A stretch of 64,000 nucleotides of DNA from Nemertoderma westbladi. Lineage: Eukaryota; Xenacoelomorpha; Nemertodermatida; Nemertodermatidae. Below the pieces are notes generated by a model. It saw only the letters and a list, made by a program, of their open reading frames with translations, was not told the DNA's origin and did not search any database. The stretch's first letter is position 1. Every line of letters begins with the position of its first letter. Where the stretch lies: assembly GCA_032718475.1 (NCBI GenBank), contig JAUCBJ010007524.1, positions 124,001 through 188,000 of the forward strand. The letters are read 5' to 3'. Positions 47,242 through 59,784 of the stretch are shown piece after piece. The position numbers and the translations under genes were made by a program.

Positions 47242-47825
47242 GAAAAAACATATGATAAATTGTGTTTTTAATAATTTAGTTGAGATATCAACGTTTTAAA
47301 TCTGCTTAAGGCTATTTTATAATTGTTTAACATTCTGGAATATTTTATTTATTTCAGGAGTAGCTATACAATTGATATAAAACATTTTTATCAGGGTAGA
47401 TTCCTCAAGGAAAAAATAAAATATTCCAAATTTTTTTGTCTTTAATTATTATCATTGAATAATTAAAAGGCTTTTGTGGTAGATATAAATGTCCAAATAT
47501 CCCGATATCCAAATACCATTGTCTAAATGTAGTACAATTATTGGAATCCTTCTATATAGATAGCGCCTCAAAAGCGCTGTATATTTCAAATCATCTGAAT
47601 AGTATGATTACACATTAGATACTGACAGGTACAGAGTACTGAAAAAACCAGATACATATAATACAGAAACTTACAAATCATTGGAAAGAAGAAACAACAC
47701 AATACAGAAACCAACAATAAAATATTAAATCCTATTCGTATTAACCAAAACATACAATGAATTAACTGAAATATAAATTATATATATATTTTTCATCACA
47801 TTGTGTCATTGAATGTTATATAGAA
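47242..47825. other. AT-rich spacer, no gene seen
   Basis: Contains a polypyrimidine stretch next to the probable exon and otherwise AT-rich DNA with stops in all frames. It could be intron of the adjacent locus. Confidence 0.5.
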
Positions 47826-48144
47826 ATGAAACTGAGGTCACCAAAGATTCAGGAAGCTGACAGCCCATTAAATCAAAAAGCACGACATACTGAATCAAAC
47901 GAACAAAACTTAAAAATGCCAAGGCATATTTGGAGACAGCAATTTAAAGATAACTATATCGACAGCCTAAAAAGCGTCGAAGCTCAATCGGGTTTTTATG
48001 ATGCTATGGATTGCATTTTTGGTGACAAAGATATTGATAAATCGGTAAATATTTTTAATTCAACATTATTAGGAGTAACTAATGATTATTTTTCTTCAAA
48101 AAAAGAGTCGTTTAACACTGAGAAAAGGCAAAACGTAAACACTC
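47826..48144 (+). pseudogene. Fragment of a non-LTR ORF2 linker, cut by BEL copy 2
   Basis: About 106 codons open until the BEL LTR begins at 48145; the last 14 codons of the open frame are LTR. The pattern (IWRQQFKDNYIDSLKS, then CIFGDKDIDKSVNIFNSTLL) recalls the spacer between endonuclease and RT in CR1-like elements. No catalytic motif is present, so confidence is limited. The other half would lie right of the window. Confidence 0.35.
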
Positions 48145-49298
48145 TGTTACGGTATATGGCGCTGTACCTACATTATGTAATATATTAGTCCGTTATACTG
48201 TACATATATTAGTCCATCATACAGTATAATATATTAGTTCATTATATAGTATCATATATTAGTCCGTGATGCAGTATAATTATTTAGATAAGGCATAACG
48301 CGCAATGACATTTAGATAAGGAAATTGAAACGCCCATATATTTTGAACTCATCCATTTTGTATAGTATGTAGCCCTACCTATGTAATTTTGTAATAGGAT
48401 ATAAGTAGATAGTTCCAGGGTAGCAAGTCCTTGTTGGACCCTGGATATGGGCTTGCCGTTATTAGCCTTGATGGGGCTAGCTACTGGTTTTAATTTCTCT
48501 ATAATTGCGCTAAATTAATATTTGTGCATGGTATTATTAGTACCGCCAAATTAAGCATCGGGAAAATTACCTTTTATGGTGACAATTTGCGATTCCAGGG
48601 AGTAATAGGTTCACAATCCGGCTCTCTTATTGGCCTAACTGCTTCCAGGTTGGTCTAATGATAGCTCGGATTGGGGAGCCAATGAGAGATCGATTGCATC
48701 ACCCTTCTCAAATCACCTATAAATTGGCGTTTTGCCGGCACACCTTCAGTACATGTCACCTTCACCTTATTCCCTTATCACTGTTCAACTATTATTCGAT
48801 GCTTAGTTTTTCTGTGTAAATTACTGCCCTTTTGATTTTCTTGCAATGATTCGCTAATTTGCAATTTCTATTGATTCTTGTTTGTGTTTCTCAATCAATC
48901 CCAACGATTACTGTTAATTACAAATTGGAACTATGATTTCTACCCTTTAGTAAATGGTTCTATGTGATTCCTTTCGACACAATAATCCTACGGGATTTCT
49001 TAGACTGTCAGACTTTGTGATTTGCATGTGCCGCTACGGTAGCTATTCATTCTGATGGAGGGCTAGGGTACCGGTAAGCGCGGCGGGCGCATTGGGGGGT
49101 TAGCGACGACGGGAGTGCGGAGGATTCAAAGATAAGCATCATTGGGGGGATTACTATTGCGTGTGCAAGTTTGCAGCGTAGAGTGGGTCAGGTACGCCGG
49201 TTCAGTAATTAGGGGCTGATGATCCAGATTTTGTCTCTATTTTGTAGTATTAGGGGGACAGGAATCGGGTTAGTTAGGAAGCCTAGATGTAACCGGGA
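48145..49298 (+). repeat. BEL copy 2 5' LTR (minimum extent)
   Basis: Begins TGTTACGG. Near its start (48178-48283) a unit of about 25 bp with (A)TATATTAGTCC occurs four times; copy 1 has one. 49298 corresponds to the window end in the 3' LTR, so the LTR may be longer. CG-rich GCGCGGCGGGCGC and G-runs lie near 49078-49100. Confidence 0.85.
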
Positions 49299-51519
49299 GA
49301 TATCTGCGTGCTTTATGTTGCGAGTTGCGAATTGTGAGCTAAACTGTAGACTATGTCGCAAGCTACGTGCGAACTGTAAGTTGCGAGTTGCGAGTTGCGA
49401 TTGCTATCTGACTGCTGATTGTGAATTGTGCGTTAAGAACTAAATTGGTAAGTATAAACTATAGATTGTTACTCTGATTGGTGTGTTACTAAAGTGTGCC
49501 TAATAAATCACGAATGCTTGGATAGGCGCTCTTTTCCCTTTGATTGATTTCTATTTCTTAGTTTACTGTAATTAATTACTGATTAGGTCGAAAATAATAC
49601 GGTATTTTAGGCTGTTGCTAGTGTAACCCGTTGCGTAATAATTTAGAATTACGCACTCTGGAATACTTAGTAATTAGTACGCCGTTACATATTTGTGACT
49701 GTAATTAATTAGTAAAATTAAGAATTTGTACGCTGCATAGCGGAGGGTAGTTAAGGTAATAATTTAGAGTACCGTACACTATTCACGCTAGGCGGTTATT
49801 TGAATTAGCGGACAAAATTCACATCATAGTATACAGTATACAGCGCGCATCAGTAAATTGCTGGTCTAAAGCCAGCCGCAGATAAGTTTGAGTCCCGAAA
49901 TAAACGCTGCATCAAATTTTGATTATTTTAAATATTCTCACATTCACACATTCCGTTAGGGAACCCCAGTATTGCGATTAGATGCGATTAGATGCGATTA
50001 GAAAGGACGTAGTTGTAAACGCATTTTACAGTAAAATTAGGCTATAAGAATACACTCTGAGTGTCAAATCTCTCACACTCGTTTTAAGTCAGCTTAGGGA
50101 GCCGATTCGGGTTTATTGTTTTGGTTATTCCCGCGTGGCTTATATATTCGAATAGTTAGCTCTCTATTGAGTAATCAGTAGAGAAAGGAACGAGAATTTA
50201 GCAGGAGCTGTAGAAAATTAGGAAATATATTAGCGGACGGCAGATTAGCGCCATCCAACGGTAAGTAGCGGTTTTGTATTTAGCAGCCCTACATCAGCAA
50301 CAAAGCAACAATACGCTCCTGATTGCCCTGTCTAGTAAATAGAGCAGTTTTGTGTCTTTATTGGTTAGGCTGGGTAGTTTGTTCGTAACAGTAAAGCACG
50401 TTTTGTTTTGCTGTACTGCGTACAGTAAATACGAATTAGATTACTGTATTAGGTACTGTACTGTGTACAGTAAGACAGAGTATTCTTAGGCTGTTAAATT
50501 AGATTACTGTATTCACTGGTCGCGTACAATAGTACAGTAGTATATTAGGCTGATTGCTGTTACTGCGTACAGTAGAAAAGACATTTGTTTTGCTGTACCA
50601 CACACAGTATTCATTAGGCTGTTAGGTTGGTGTACTGTTTTACTTACTGTATTGCGTACAGTGGATATACAGTAGTGCGTTTACTAATCGCAAATACAGC
50701 GGTTCCTTAGGCCGTTAGGGCAGGCCGTAATTAGTATGTTTTTTGAAAATTTTTAGCTAGGTTTGTGAGAATTCAGTTTTGGTCAAAATTATTTGTAATA
50801 AAATCTAGAGTTTTGTACCGGTATGTTAGATAACCGCTTAGTTATTTTATACCATCTGGAGATACATGGCAAGACGGAGCTTCTGAGTTTGGGGTTCGTG
50901 TGGGTCTGCGGGTTCGGTTTGCAATCAGCGAAAAGACTGAAACTTTGGACGCGGACGTGGAATCTCACAGCAAACAAGGTTAGTTGTTCTGTTGGCACCA
51001 TTGTGTTTGTGGAAGCAGTAAAAAATTATCGGTTGTTTAACTGCGAAGGTGAACTCAATTTATTAGTTAGGATAGTTAGGTTTAGCCGACCATGGGTTTT
51101 TGAATCGCTCGAGTTAGAGAGAGAGAGAGAGTCGCAACCCGAAGATGTAGCCACGCGCTAGTGGATACATATAATATTTGAAATTAAAATTGCGTTGATT
51201 AGAGTTATATATGTAAATTTAGAAATATTCGGGTGGCAAGTTTATTTTGAATATTTTGTATTAGATTCAAAAAATTATTTGAGTCATACCAGTATTTAAA
51301 TACTATATAATAACTATAGAATAATATTTTGTTTAAATATTGTACTGGTATTTGCTAAAATTAGATCCTATTAAATTCACAATATTGCCTTGCGAATTTA
51401 TTTTGACATTTTGGACAATTAGATATTTGACAAATAATTTAATCGTATTTCGATTAAATTATATATATATCTCGATCTTTGCGAGATATTTTTGCCGGAA
51501 GGCAAATATTATTTAGACT
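49299..51519 (+). other. BEL copy 2 LTR remainder and leader
   Basis: No gene supported. The primer-binding site must lie in it but could not be identified. GCGATTAGAT is repeated three times near 49974-49998. The leader ends in AT-rich DNA just before ATG 51520. Confidence 0.65.
50400..50665 (+). repeat. Repeated palindromes CTGTACTGCGTACAG in the leader
   Basis: At least five versions occur: CTGTACTGCGTACAG near 50413, CTGTACTGTGTACAG near 50458, CTGTTACTGCGTACAG near 50567, CTGTACCACACACAG near 50592 and CTGTATTGCGTACAG near 50645. Each can form a 5-6 bp stem with a 3-nt loop. Copy 1 has the same motif near 4530 and 4668. A packaging or dimer role is possible but only inferred. Confidence 0.7.
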
Positions 51520-54370
51520 ATGAGTGTCTCAGAGAAGGAGGCACTAGAGGACAGCTATGAGATGGCGGCTGGACCGCCGACTGACGATAGCGTTAATATT
51601 ACTGTTGACGACAATGCCGACTATGACGACGCAGCGAGTGACGCTGATGTAAGTGAACAGGAGGATGAGACAGTAACTAGTGAGGAAGAACAACAACCTC
51701 AAGTAATAGTATTAGGATCCCCTACCGCTACTGTAAGGAAGGATTGTACGGCAACCCGACCAGAGGTGAGTGATAGGGAGGGTAGTGTAGCAGAAGCGAG
51801 AGCCCGGAGCCCGGTTTCCAGACCTGTGGGTATGGTAAGTGCCGTGGTCCCAGCGGCTAAAAGGAGTACCTGTAGTTCCCGAAATAATCCTTCAAGTCCA
51901 CCAAGTGTGAGTCAGGTAAGCGAAAGAGAACTAGACATCGCGATAAAGAAGAAACTTCGCGCGCATGCCGGACATATAACTCGGACGGCGGACAAGGTAA
52001 GGAAGATGTTAGCCGACTCAGCGAACATCGGAAGGGAAGGGTTAGTAGTGATTAGAAAAGGATACAACTCAGCGTTATTCAAGCAGACGGAGGAGCTTGC
52101 AGTCCTGGCAAAGAAGGCAGTAGAGTCTCAGTCGAGCGACGTGGCGACGAGGATTTACGACAGGGTTTTAGCAGCCTTGTTGGAGCACCGCGCATTATCG
52201 GAGCGATTTTGACGAGTTAGGACGGAGAACTGGCTGCTATGGGCATCACAAGAGCAGGCGACTCAGGTGAGTGACGTAGAGTCGAGAGATTTAGTGGAGC
52301 GAGAAGAAACGCAGGATAAGGAGGAGCACCGTTATCAGCGGGAAGTTACCAGCTAGCTGATGCAGAGTGGTGTGGTGGTACCGGGCCAGGTGCTACCAAC
52401 AACGGACAACATCCAACAGAGGACGTTAACTCCACCCGACGACGCATCTAGAGACAGTGGCGATTCCCAGGTTAGTCACGCGCGAGGTAAAGTTATATGT
52501 GCTAGATCCCTTGTTTCTCACAACTCGGCAGAGGAGAGAAGACGCCGACTGGACGAACAGCAGGCGGAAGTTTTGCGTGCATCGGAAGCACGGAAGGAAG
52601 CCGAGCGGGAACGAGAGCGCACACGGAAGTTGGACGCGGAGCTACGAGAGTTGGAGGACATAAGTAAGCGCGAACGAGTGGAACGCGAGCAAAAAGAGCT
52701 CGAGCTTCAAGCCGAACGCGAGCGCAAGGAACTCGAGCGGGAACAGAAGGAACGCGAGCTTCAACTCGAACGCAAGCGCAAGGAACGCGAACTCGAGATC
52801 GAGAAAAGGAGATGCACGTTGTATGAAGAGAAGGCGCGAGTGGAAGAAGAGAGCGCAGCGAGACGAGCGAGGGAAGAAGAAGAACGTAAACTGGCGCAGT
52901 TGGAAAGTGCGAGATTGAAAGAGCGAAGAACGGACAAGAAAGGCGAATGAAATCGCCGAGAAGGGGATGCGAATGATCGAAGAATGTGGGGCGAGTGTAG
53001 GGACTGAGTTGCGAGAACTGTTCGCACTGCAGAAGGCCGAACAGGAAGCGAAAACTCCGACCATACGCGAGTCGACGACGACCAGAATTCCTATACCCGG
53101 TCCAGCTATTACGAGTACACGGATCGCTAAACCGTTCTCTACATATCGCACACCAGTCGGTATTAGTGCTTCACCTATCACGCAGAATCCAGCGCATCAT
53201 CGCACCGCACCACTATACACCGAACGAGACAACGAAGAGTTTAGAGGAGAAACTCCGATGGGCCGAGTATTGAGCGAACCGAACCCGCGGGTTTGGAATA
53301 CGCGGACGGAGCGCCAACCCAGTTCGACGGAGAACTTCCGGGTTAAACCGGAAGAGGGATCATATGAGAGACAGCAGATTACTCAGATAGAGCCGACTAC
53401 ACAACAGAACCTTAGCCAGGAATTTATTACGAGGGATGAGTTGAGTGCTAGTTTAGCGCAAGCTATATCGCCGCACATCCAACCTATAACGGACATGCTT
53501 AGCAACCTACGGTTAAAGGAAGCAGCCCAGGTAAGAAGTAATTCAAATCCTAGCAGGCCTGAGTTAGATAAAGTCCAACCTAGTCAACGAGTACGCATAT
53601 CGGAGGAAACTATACCACATAGACCTCAGGTAAGAACGCCTGTCCCGACTATCCATAATCCCGATTTCGAAAATTCAGCCGAAAGGTTTATTCAGGACGC
53701 TTGGATCAGGGCCTCGGCGCGCAAACCATCGCGAGCGCTAAGGACTGACACCAAATCAAGTGATGAAGAGGAAGACATGAGACGTCAGAAGTCCCGAAAC
53801 TATAAGGAAGGAAGGATGGATGCGGAGCAGGTAAGTTTGAACCACCGGGAAAGGACCAGACTTAACAACCCTGCGGAACTAAACCATTTGTTAACCCGGA
53901 ACGACGCAACCCTTAGGGACATAGGTAAGTTTGCTGCTAGGCAAGGACTGCCGACGCAACAACCCCAGAAGTTTATGGGTAACCACAAGCACTGGAGGAC
54001 TTTCAAAACCTATGTTGACGAGCAGCTGACCAACAGCACCTTTACTCCCAACGAGAAGTTCAACTACTTGCTTCAAATGCTCCATCGAGAACCTAGAGCC
54101 ATTGCTGACAACTTCGTCGGCAATGAGAGAGCATTCGAGTTAGCAATGAAGACGCTTAGCGACATCTACGGGAATAAAACCAAGATGGCACAGTCGATAG
54201 TGGAAGACTTGGGTAAAGGCAGAAAGATTACAACTCCGCTAGAGCTGTTGAACCTAACAAACGCTATTTCGAATGCATTGGACATCTTGAGGACGGTGAA
54301 TCTACCTCATCATGGTGATCACGCCGAAGTTTTAAAGAGCGTAATAAGACGTTTAAACATGCGTTATTGA
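51520..54370 (+). pseudogene. gag: BEL copy 2 gag (coiled coil and capsid-like part)
   Basis: ATG 51520 follows AT-rich leader and matches copy 1. Residues 1-80 are acidic. A helical block (about 140-230, ERELDIAIKKKLRAHAGHIT and on) follows, then a strongly charged Glu/Arg coiled coil (52500-52930) and the capsid-like region (52967-54370) with FMGNHKHWRTFKTYVDEQL. Breaks: TGA 52210-52212 and TAG 52354-52356 (both intact codons in copy 1), a frame change near 52925, and TGA 54368-54370 (CGA in copy 1). Gag would assemble the particle in the cytoplasm. The next frame, 54398 on, is in the same frame as the capsid part. Confidence 0.88.
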
Positions 54371-54397
54371 CAGAAATGGCGCAAATTAGAGAATAAG

Positions 54398-56437
54398 TTG
54401 GAGGGTCAAGGTAAGGTGTTGACACTTCAGCATATTCATGACATGATAGCCACAGACGCAGTAGCAGAGATGAAATCAAACTTCTCAGAAGAGAATATGA
54501 GAGAGTCTAAACCTGTTACCGATAAGTCTATGGTAAGTTTTGACGATGACAGGACCACTGTGACATTTAGCTCAGTAGACAGATATAATTCGAGTACCCC
54601 AGCCTTTAGATCAGACTCGCGAGTATGGTCAGGTGAGCGGTTAGATAGACCTAGGTTAAAGCAACAGGAGTTGCCGGATGGATTTGTAGGTTGCCAATAC
54701 TGTTTACTAAAGGAGGTAAGATCTGACGACCATAAGTTAGATAGTTGCAGACGGTTCAAAGAATTAACTTCGGAACAGAGAAGAGTTCAAGTGCGGACGT
54801 TGGACACCTGTTGGGCATGTCTTGCGCCAGGTCATGTACGGCGGCAGTGTCCGAACAGCAAGGACGGATGCATGGAATGCGGCAGACTACATCACAAGTT
54901 GCTACATGCGGATTTCCACACCCCAACGGACCGTTACTTACAGCGAAATCCTCACAGGAAGGGGAGCAAAGAACCCGTATCGACAAGGAGAAATATGTTC
55001 ACCGGCATTCATGACGACGGTTATCAACCAGGTTCGTCGGACGAGGATGGCGAGTCGAGCGCGAGAGAGGTGACCTGCCAAGGTTTCACCGCGGATAGTT
55101 CATCGACCAGCGCGCGGACGTATTCATCATCGGCAACGTCGGAAATATTTAGCGTGATTCCGGTGAAACTTACTGGAGATAAGGGATCGAAGCGAATATA
55201 TGTGATGTTGGACACTGCGTCCACATTATCGTATATCGACGAGGAAGTGACGAGAGCCGTTTCTAGCTTCCAGGACGCCGGGGAGATACAAATAGAGTTG
55301 AAGTCTATGCACGGGGTAGGAGACCTCAAGGGACACAGAATTTCGGTAGAACTAGACTCCCTACTTCCGAGAGACCAGCATACTCGACAAGAACGAAGAG
55401 CTTTGCCATTGGACAGATTTAAGTGTCTAGCTATGAAGGGATTCGGCAGGCAGTTAGGTAAGGTGCCACCGATGAGTCCCATAGCACAGGAGTATTTTGA
55501 CAAACTCAGAATACCCAGACACCAGGTAGGTTATAGGAATGTTTCTATGTTGATTGGTGCAGAACAGCTGATCGCACACCAAATATGGGAAACGAGACCA
55601 GCTGAGCCGCATGTCAATGGACCACATGCCCATAGGACTATACTAGGTCGGTATACAAGAGTACCCATGTCTTATGAGTTTACAGGTGGCGACAAGCCAA
55701 TAGACAGATACGACGAATTACAGCCTATAACTGAACCACCGTTAGTAGAACCACCAGACATAGACGAGTTTAGGAGAACCTGTATTGACCACTATAGTGA
55801 CTTTAGCGAGTCGGACGAGGAGTTGATTCCCGATAATGTTAGGTTGTCGGAACCACTTCATAACGACCAGACAGATAGTGAACCCGAGGACTACTGTTAT
55901 CAGACCCATGGGTCTGGTTCAGCGGCCCACGCTACCTATTTGAGTAACGTTTTGACTTATACCGACATAGTGGAGGGTCAATTGGCTAAATATCGAGACC
56001 TCGACATTTTCCAATACAGTGAGGAGGAATTACAGAAGGAATTGATACGCCAGGACCTCGAGACAGGAGCCAGAACCGTCGAATGGCTGGATAGGGATGC
56101 AATGGAACCCGGTGGATATGACCTAGCCATGTCCACTGACGAGAAACGGTCGCTGGAGATGATGGAAGACACCATACGTCTGCTACCGACAGGACATTTT
56201 GAAGTTGGAATGTTGTGGCGTCGACAACCTCCTAAGTTGGAGAACAACTACAGCTTAGCCTTGAAAAGATTGAACGGAGTAAGGGCTCGGTTGTTGAAGA
56301 ATCCAGACGTTAGGGAGAAGTATTGCGCCCAGATCAACAACTATTTTGCCAAGGGATTTGCTGGGAAGGTAGAGGACCCTGACTTAGTGACAGACCAGAC
56401 TTATTACCTCCCACACCTCACCATTACCTCACCCTGA
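54398..56437 (+). pseudogene. pol: BEL copy 2 nucleocapsid zinc knuckles, protease and RT start
   Basis: 679 codons open. Zinc region at about 54685-54935: GCQYCLL...CRRF, LDTCWACLAPGHVRRQC and GCMECGRLHHKLLH, the paired knuckle arrangement of BEL/Pao Gag. Protease near 55195-55420: IYVMLDTASTLSYID, where DTA stands in place of the usual D(S/T)G. From about 55850 the acidic linker leads into the RT region (ARLLKNPDVREKYC, YYLPH). At about 56415 the frame breaks and the next frame begins at 56490. The capsid, knuckles and protease were one polyprotein with RT, to be cut by the protease. Confidence 0.88.
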
Positions 56438-56489
56438 CAAGCCTGACAAAGTCCGAGTAGTCAACGACTGCGCAGCAGTCTATAGAGGT

Positions 56490-57074
56490 ATGTCCCTGAA
56501 TTCAGAGTTGATGGACGGACCCAACCTGATTAACTATTTGATAGGAATACTGTTGCGTTTTAGACAGCGGCGATTCGCATTTACTTGTGACATCGAGGCG
56601 ATGTTCCACCAGGTAAGAGCCTGTAAGGCAGACCAGGATAGCCTTCGATTTCTCTGGTACGAGAATGAAGACTTATCCGGCCCAGTGGTTACATACCAAA
56701 TGTACGTTAGGATATTTGGTGCCCGCGATAGTCCGAATGGCACGCTGTTTGTTTTAAAGAAAACGGCAACAGCCCAGATTGGTAAGTATCCAGTAGAAGT
56801 GATCGAGTCCATCTTGAGAAACTTCTATATGGACGACGGATTGGTGTCCAAGGACACAGCGGAGCAAGCTATAGAAGTAGCTCACGGCCTGCAGGAGTGC
56901 TTGGCTACAGGGGTTTTTCCTCTGACCAAGTTCACTACCAACTCGGAGGCCCTATTAGAGTCGTTCCCGGTAAAGGATCGCGGGAGTGGAGACATAGAAT
57001 TGGGGGTAGAACCCATCCCCATGGCGCGAGTAAGGGACTCGCTTGGAACCCGAACACGGATAAATTCCAGGTAA
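56490..57074 (+). pseudogene. pol: BEL copy 2 reverse transcriptase core
   Basis: Open for 194 codons. It reads FTCDIEAMFHQVRA (first catalytic Asp), FLWYENEDLSGPVV, MYVRIFGARDSPNGTLFVLK and ILRNFYMDDGL, with the catalytic YMDD at 56826-56837. Then ATGVFPLTKFTTNSE, typical of the BEL/Pao RT (Peptidase A17/RVT_1 order). Near 57030 the frame changes and the protein goes on as GLAWNPNTDKFQVRV in the next frame. RT copies the element RNA into DNA in the particle. Confidence 0.88.
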
Positions 57075-58156
57075 GAGTTAGGTTTGAGTCCAGTAGCCCA
57101 GACAAAGTTTTGACAAAGAGAATTTGCTTATCGACTTTAAGTAGACTATTTGACCCGATAAACTTTATCAGTCCAGTAATATTACAGGCACGAGCGTGCA
57201 TGAGGAAAATTTGGTTGTCCGACTTAGAGTGGGACGAACCAATATCTCCTATACATGCGAAGCAGTGGAGAGAGTGGGAAGCCGAGTTGCATCTATTGAA
57301 AAATATAGATGTACCCCGTTCCTACTTTCCGAATCAGCTGGTATTCCCAGCTGATCTCGAACTCCACTTATTCAGTGACGCAAGTGACACCGGATTTGGT
57401 ATGGTAGCCTACCTTCACCGAGAAGTGAGTCAGGATAAATTTGAGATGGCTTTTGTGACTTCTAGATCAAAGACAATGCCGGTCAAATACATGACTGTCC
57501 CTCGTGCAGAGTTACAGGCGGCTGTAGTTTCAGTCGAGGTAAGTAAGCGGATAACAGAGGAGTTAGACACGACATTGACCTTATTCTATTGGACGGACGC
57601 ATCCTTAGTGTTAGTATACATTGCGGCCGACAATATTGCACTAAAGACATTTGTGGCCAACAGACGCGCTCAGATCGTTGACTTTTCGACGAAGGAACAA
57701 TGGAGACATTGTCCGGGAGTGTTAAACCCGGCCGACATAACTTCGAGAGGTGCAATGCCGGCGGAATTCTGTCAGGAAGAGTCGCAGGAGTTTTGGTTGC
57801 ATGGACCTGATTTTCTAACGAGGACACAGGAACATTGGCCAGAGCGACTGAAGATAGTGACCAATCCGATGCCTGAAGATGCAGAAGTCAAAGTGGAGAA
57901 AGTCTCTAAGTCAAAGTCTAAAGCCAAACTCAAGTCATTGGAGCGGCCTGAAGAGTCATTGGAGCGGCCTGAAGAGTCATTAGAGCGGCCCGGAGACCTG
58001 TCAGACCAACAGACTTACGTGACTACTAGGTCCGGAAGGGTAAGTTATGACGTAAAACCACCCTTACAGACTAAACCAGAGTCACAATTGGTAAGTGACG
58101 GACAGAAAATGACCGACACAATGGAGCCTTTGGTTTGGATTCGAAACTTCCATTAG
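57030..58156 (+). pseudogene. pol: BEL copy 2 RT connection and RNase H
   Basis: Frame open from 56897 to TAG 58154-58156; the real part starts about 57030. It holds ICLSTLSRLFDPINFISPV, the BEL connection domain. RNase H signatures follow: LHLFSDASDTGFGMVAY (first Asp, about 57375), VPRAELQAAVVS (Glu), LFYWTDASLVLVYI (Asp) and VANRRAQI. A Lys/Ser-rich tail contains a 21-24 bp unit (SLERPEE) three times at about 57938-57990. The next 150 bases still read like BEL linker (LLNSSASWLTICKRTAWLS) with stops, so the frame is broken before integrase. Confidence 0.88.
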
Positions 58157-59784
58157 CTAGCGGGCAACCGTCGCTGGCATTAGAGCCATGTAGTATTTAT
58201 GACAAATTACTAAATTCGTCTGCCTCTTGGCTGACAATTTGTAAAAGAACTGCGTGGTTAAGCTGATACATTTCGTACCTTTGTTTAAAACATTCGAAAC
58301 ATTTGGGAGAACAATTGAGCACTAATAGTGAGCGAATTCAGAAATTGAAACAACCTCTGACAGAGGATGAGATTGATCAAGCGGAATTAAGGCATTTGAA
58401 GCATTATCAAATGTGTGCCTTCCCGAAAGAATTCCATCGATTATCGGTTCAACGATCAGTTCTCTATAAACCCCTTAGAAAATGGAGTCCATTAATCCAT
58501 AAGGGTTTGATTTGTCATAGATCGAGAATCCAGACTGTCGACATAAACTCACAGTTTAGGTTCCCAGTGATAATCCCTAGTCACCCAATAGAATTGCAAA
58601 GAGCGATTCTATGGGATATACACAAGAGGTTGCATCACGCGGGAAAGTTACACTGTTTGTCGGCAGCGAGACAGCGATTCATTCTATTGCAGCCAAGCAG
58701 GGCAGTAGGCACTATGTACGACGCCTGTCTGGTTTGCAAGAGGGTGAACGCCAGAGTATTAGAACAGGTGATGGCTGAACTCCCGGAAGCGAGAGTGCAG
58801 GCATATGACCCACCCTTTACGAACACAGGGGTGGATTGTTTTGGTCCGATTGAGGCAAAGAGTGGACGGCTGACCCACAAGCGATGGGGCCTGCTACTGA
58901 CATGCATGGCTAGTAGAGCCATACATAATGAGCGTGTGGCAGACATGTCGACCAAATCTCTGCTCCTGGCCTTAAAGAGATTTATGGCCAGGAGAGGACT
59001 AGTAAAGGCGTTCTACTCCGATAAGGGTACAAACTTTGTCGGGGAGAATAGCGAGTTGAACGCGGCTCACAAAGCAGCACAGAATAAAGAAATTTCTGCA
59101 GCACTTTTGCCGCAAAGAATAGAGTGGAGATTTAATACTCCAGAAAGTCCTTGGAGAGGAGGAAGTTGGGAGCGTTTAGTTCGCTCTGTAAAGCAGGCCA
59201 TTGCTAAGACGTTGCCTGTAAATAAACAACTTACCGATGACAAACTGGTCACAGCTTTCATCGAAATCGAGCATACACTGAACTCGAGGCCGATAGCTAT
59301 GTTGCCAGACGGTGTTGCATTAACGCCGAATCATTTGCTAATGCAGAGTCCAGCATTTCTTGTGCCGGCATCAGAACCCATTAGTGCCGACCTATATAGT
59401 CGTAAAAGCTGGAAGGTGACACAATTAGTAGCATACACATTCTGGGAATATTGGCGGGAATACTATCTTCCCACCATATCTACCAGAACAAAGTGGTACA
59501 AAACGGTTCGGAGTCTCCAAAGGGGAGATTACGTATTGATAACCGAGCCGATTGTCAAGAGAAAATATTGGGAGACGGGAGTTATCTTGCACATACACCC
59601 AGACGTGCAAAACATAGTGCGCACAGTCACTGTGAAAATTAGGTGCAAGTGTCCGCACCCGAAGAAGTGTAAAACTAATGGTTTACACACCTTGGACCGA
59701 CCAGTCCAAGATATTGTGTTATTAGAAGAGACACGCATCGAGACAGGAGATTATAATTTGTCTCCTGCCTCAAACAAAAATTAG
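58157..59784 (+). pseudogene. pol: BEL copy 2 integrase with C-terminal domain
   Basis: Open for 493 codons from 58303; the preceding 58157-58302 is linker with stops. Zinc-binding HKRLHHAGK...CLVC lies near 58625-58740. Catalytic residues: Asp in NTGVDCFGP (58834-58836), Asp in FYSDKGTNFVG (59020-59022) and Glu in GGSWERLVR (59170-59172). The Asp-Glu spacing of about 50 residues fits BEL/Pao integrases. The C-terminal part TVRSLQRGDYVLITEP...YWETGVILHI is the DUF5641-like domain that follows BEL integrases. It ends TAG 59784. Integrase inserts the DNA copy into the genome. Confidence 0.9.
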
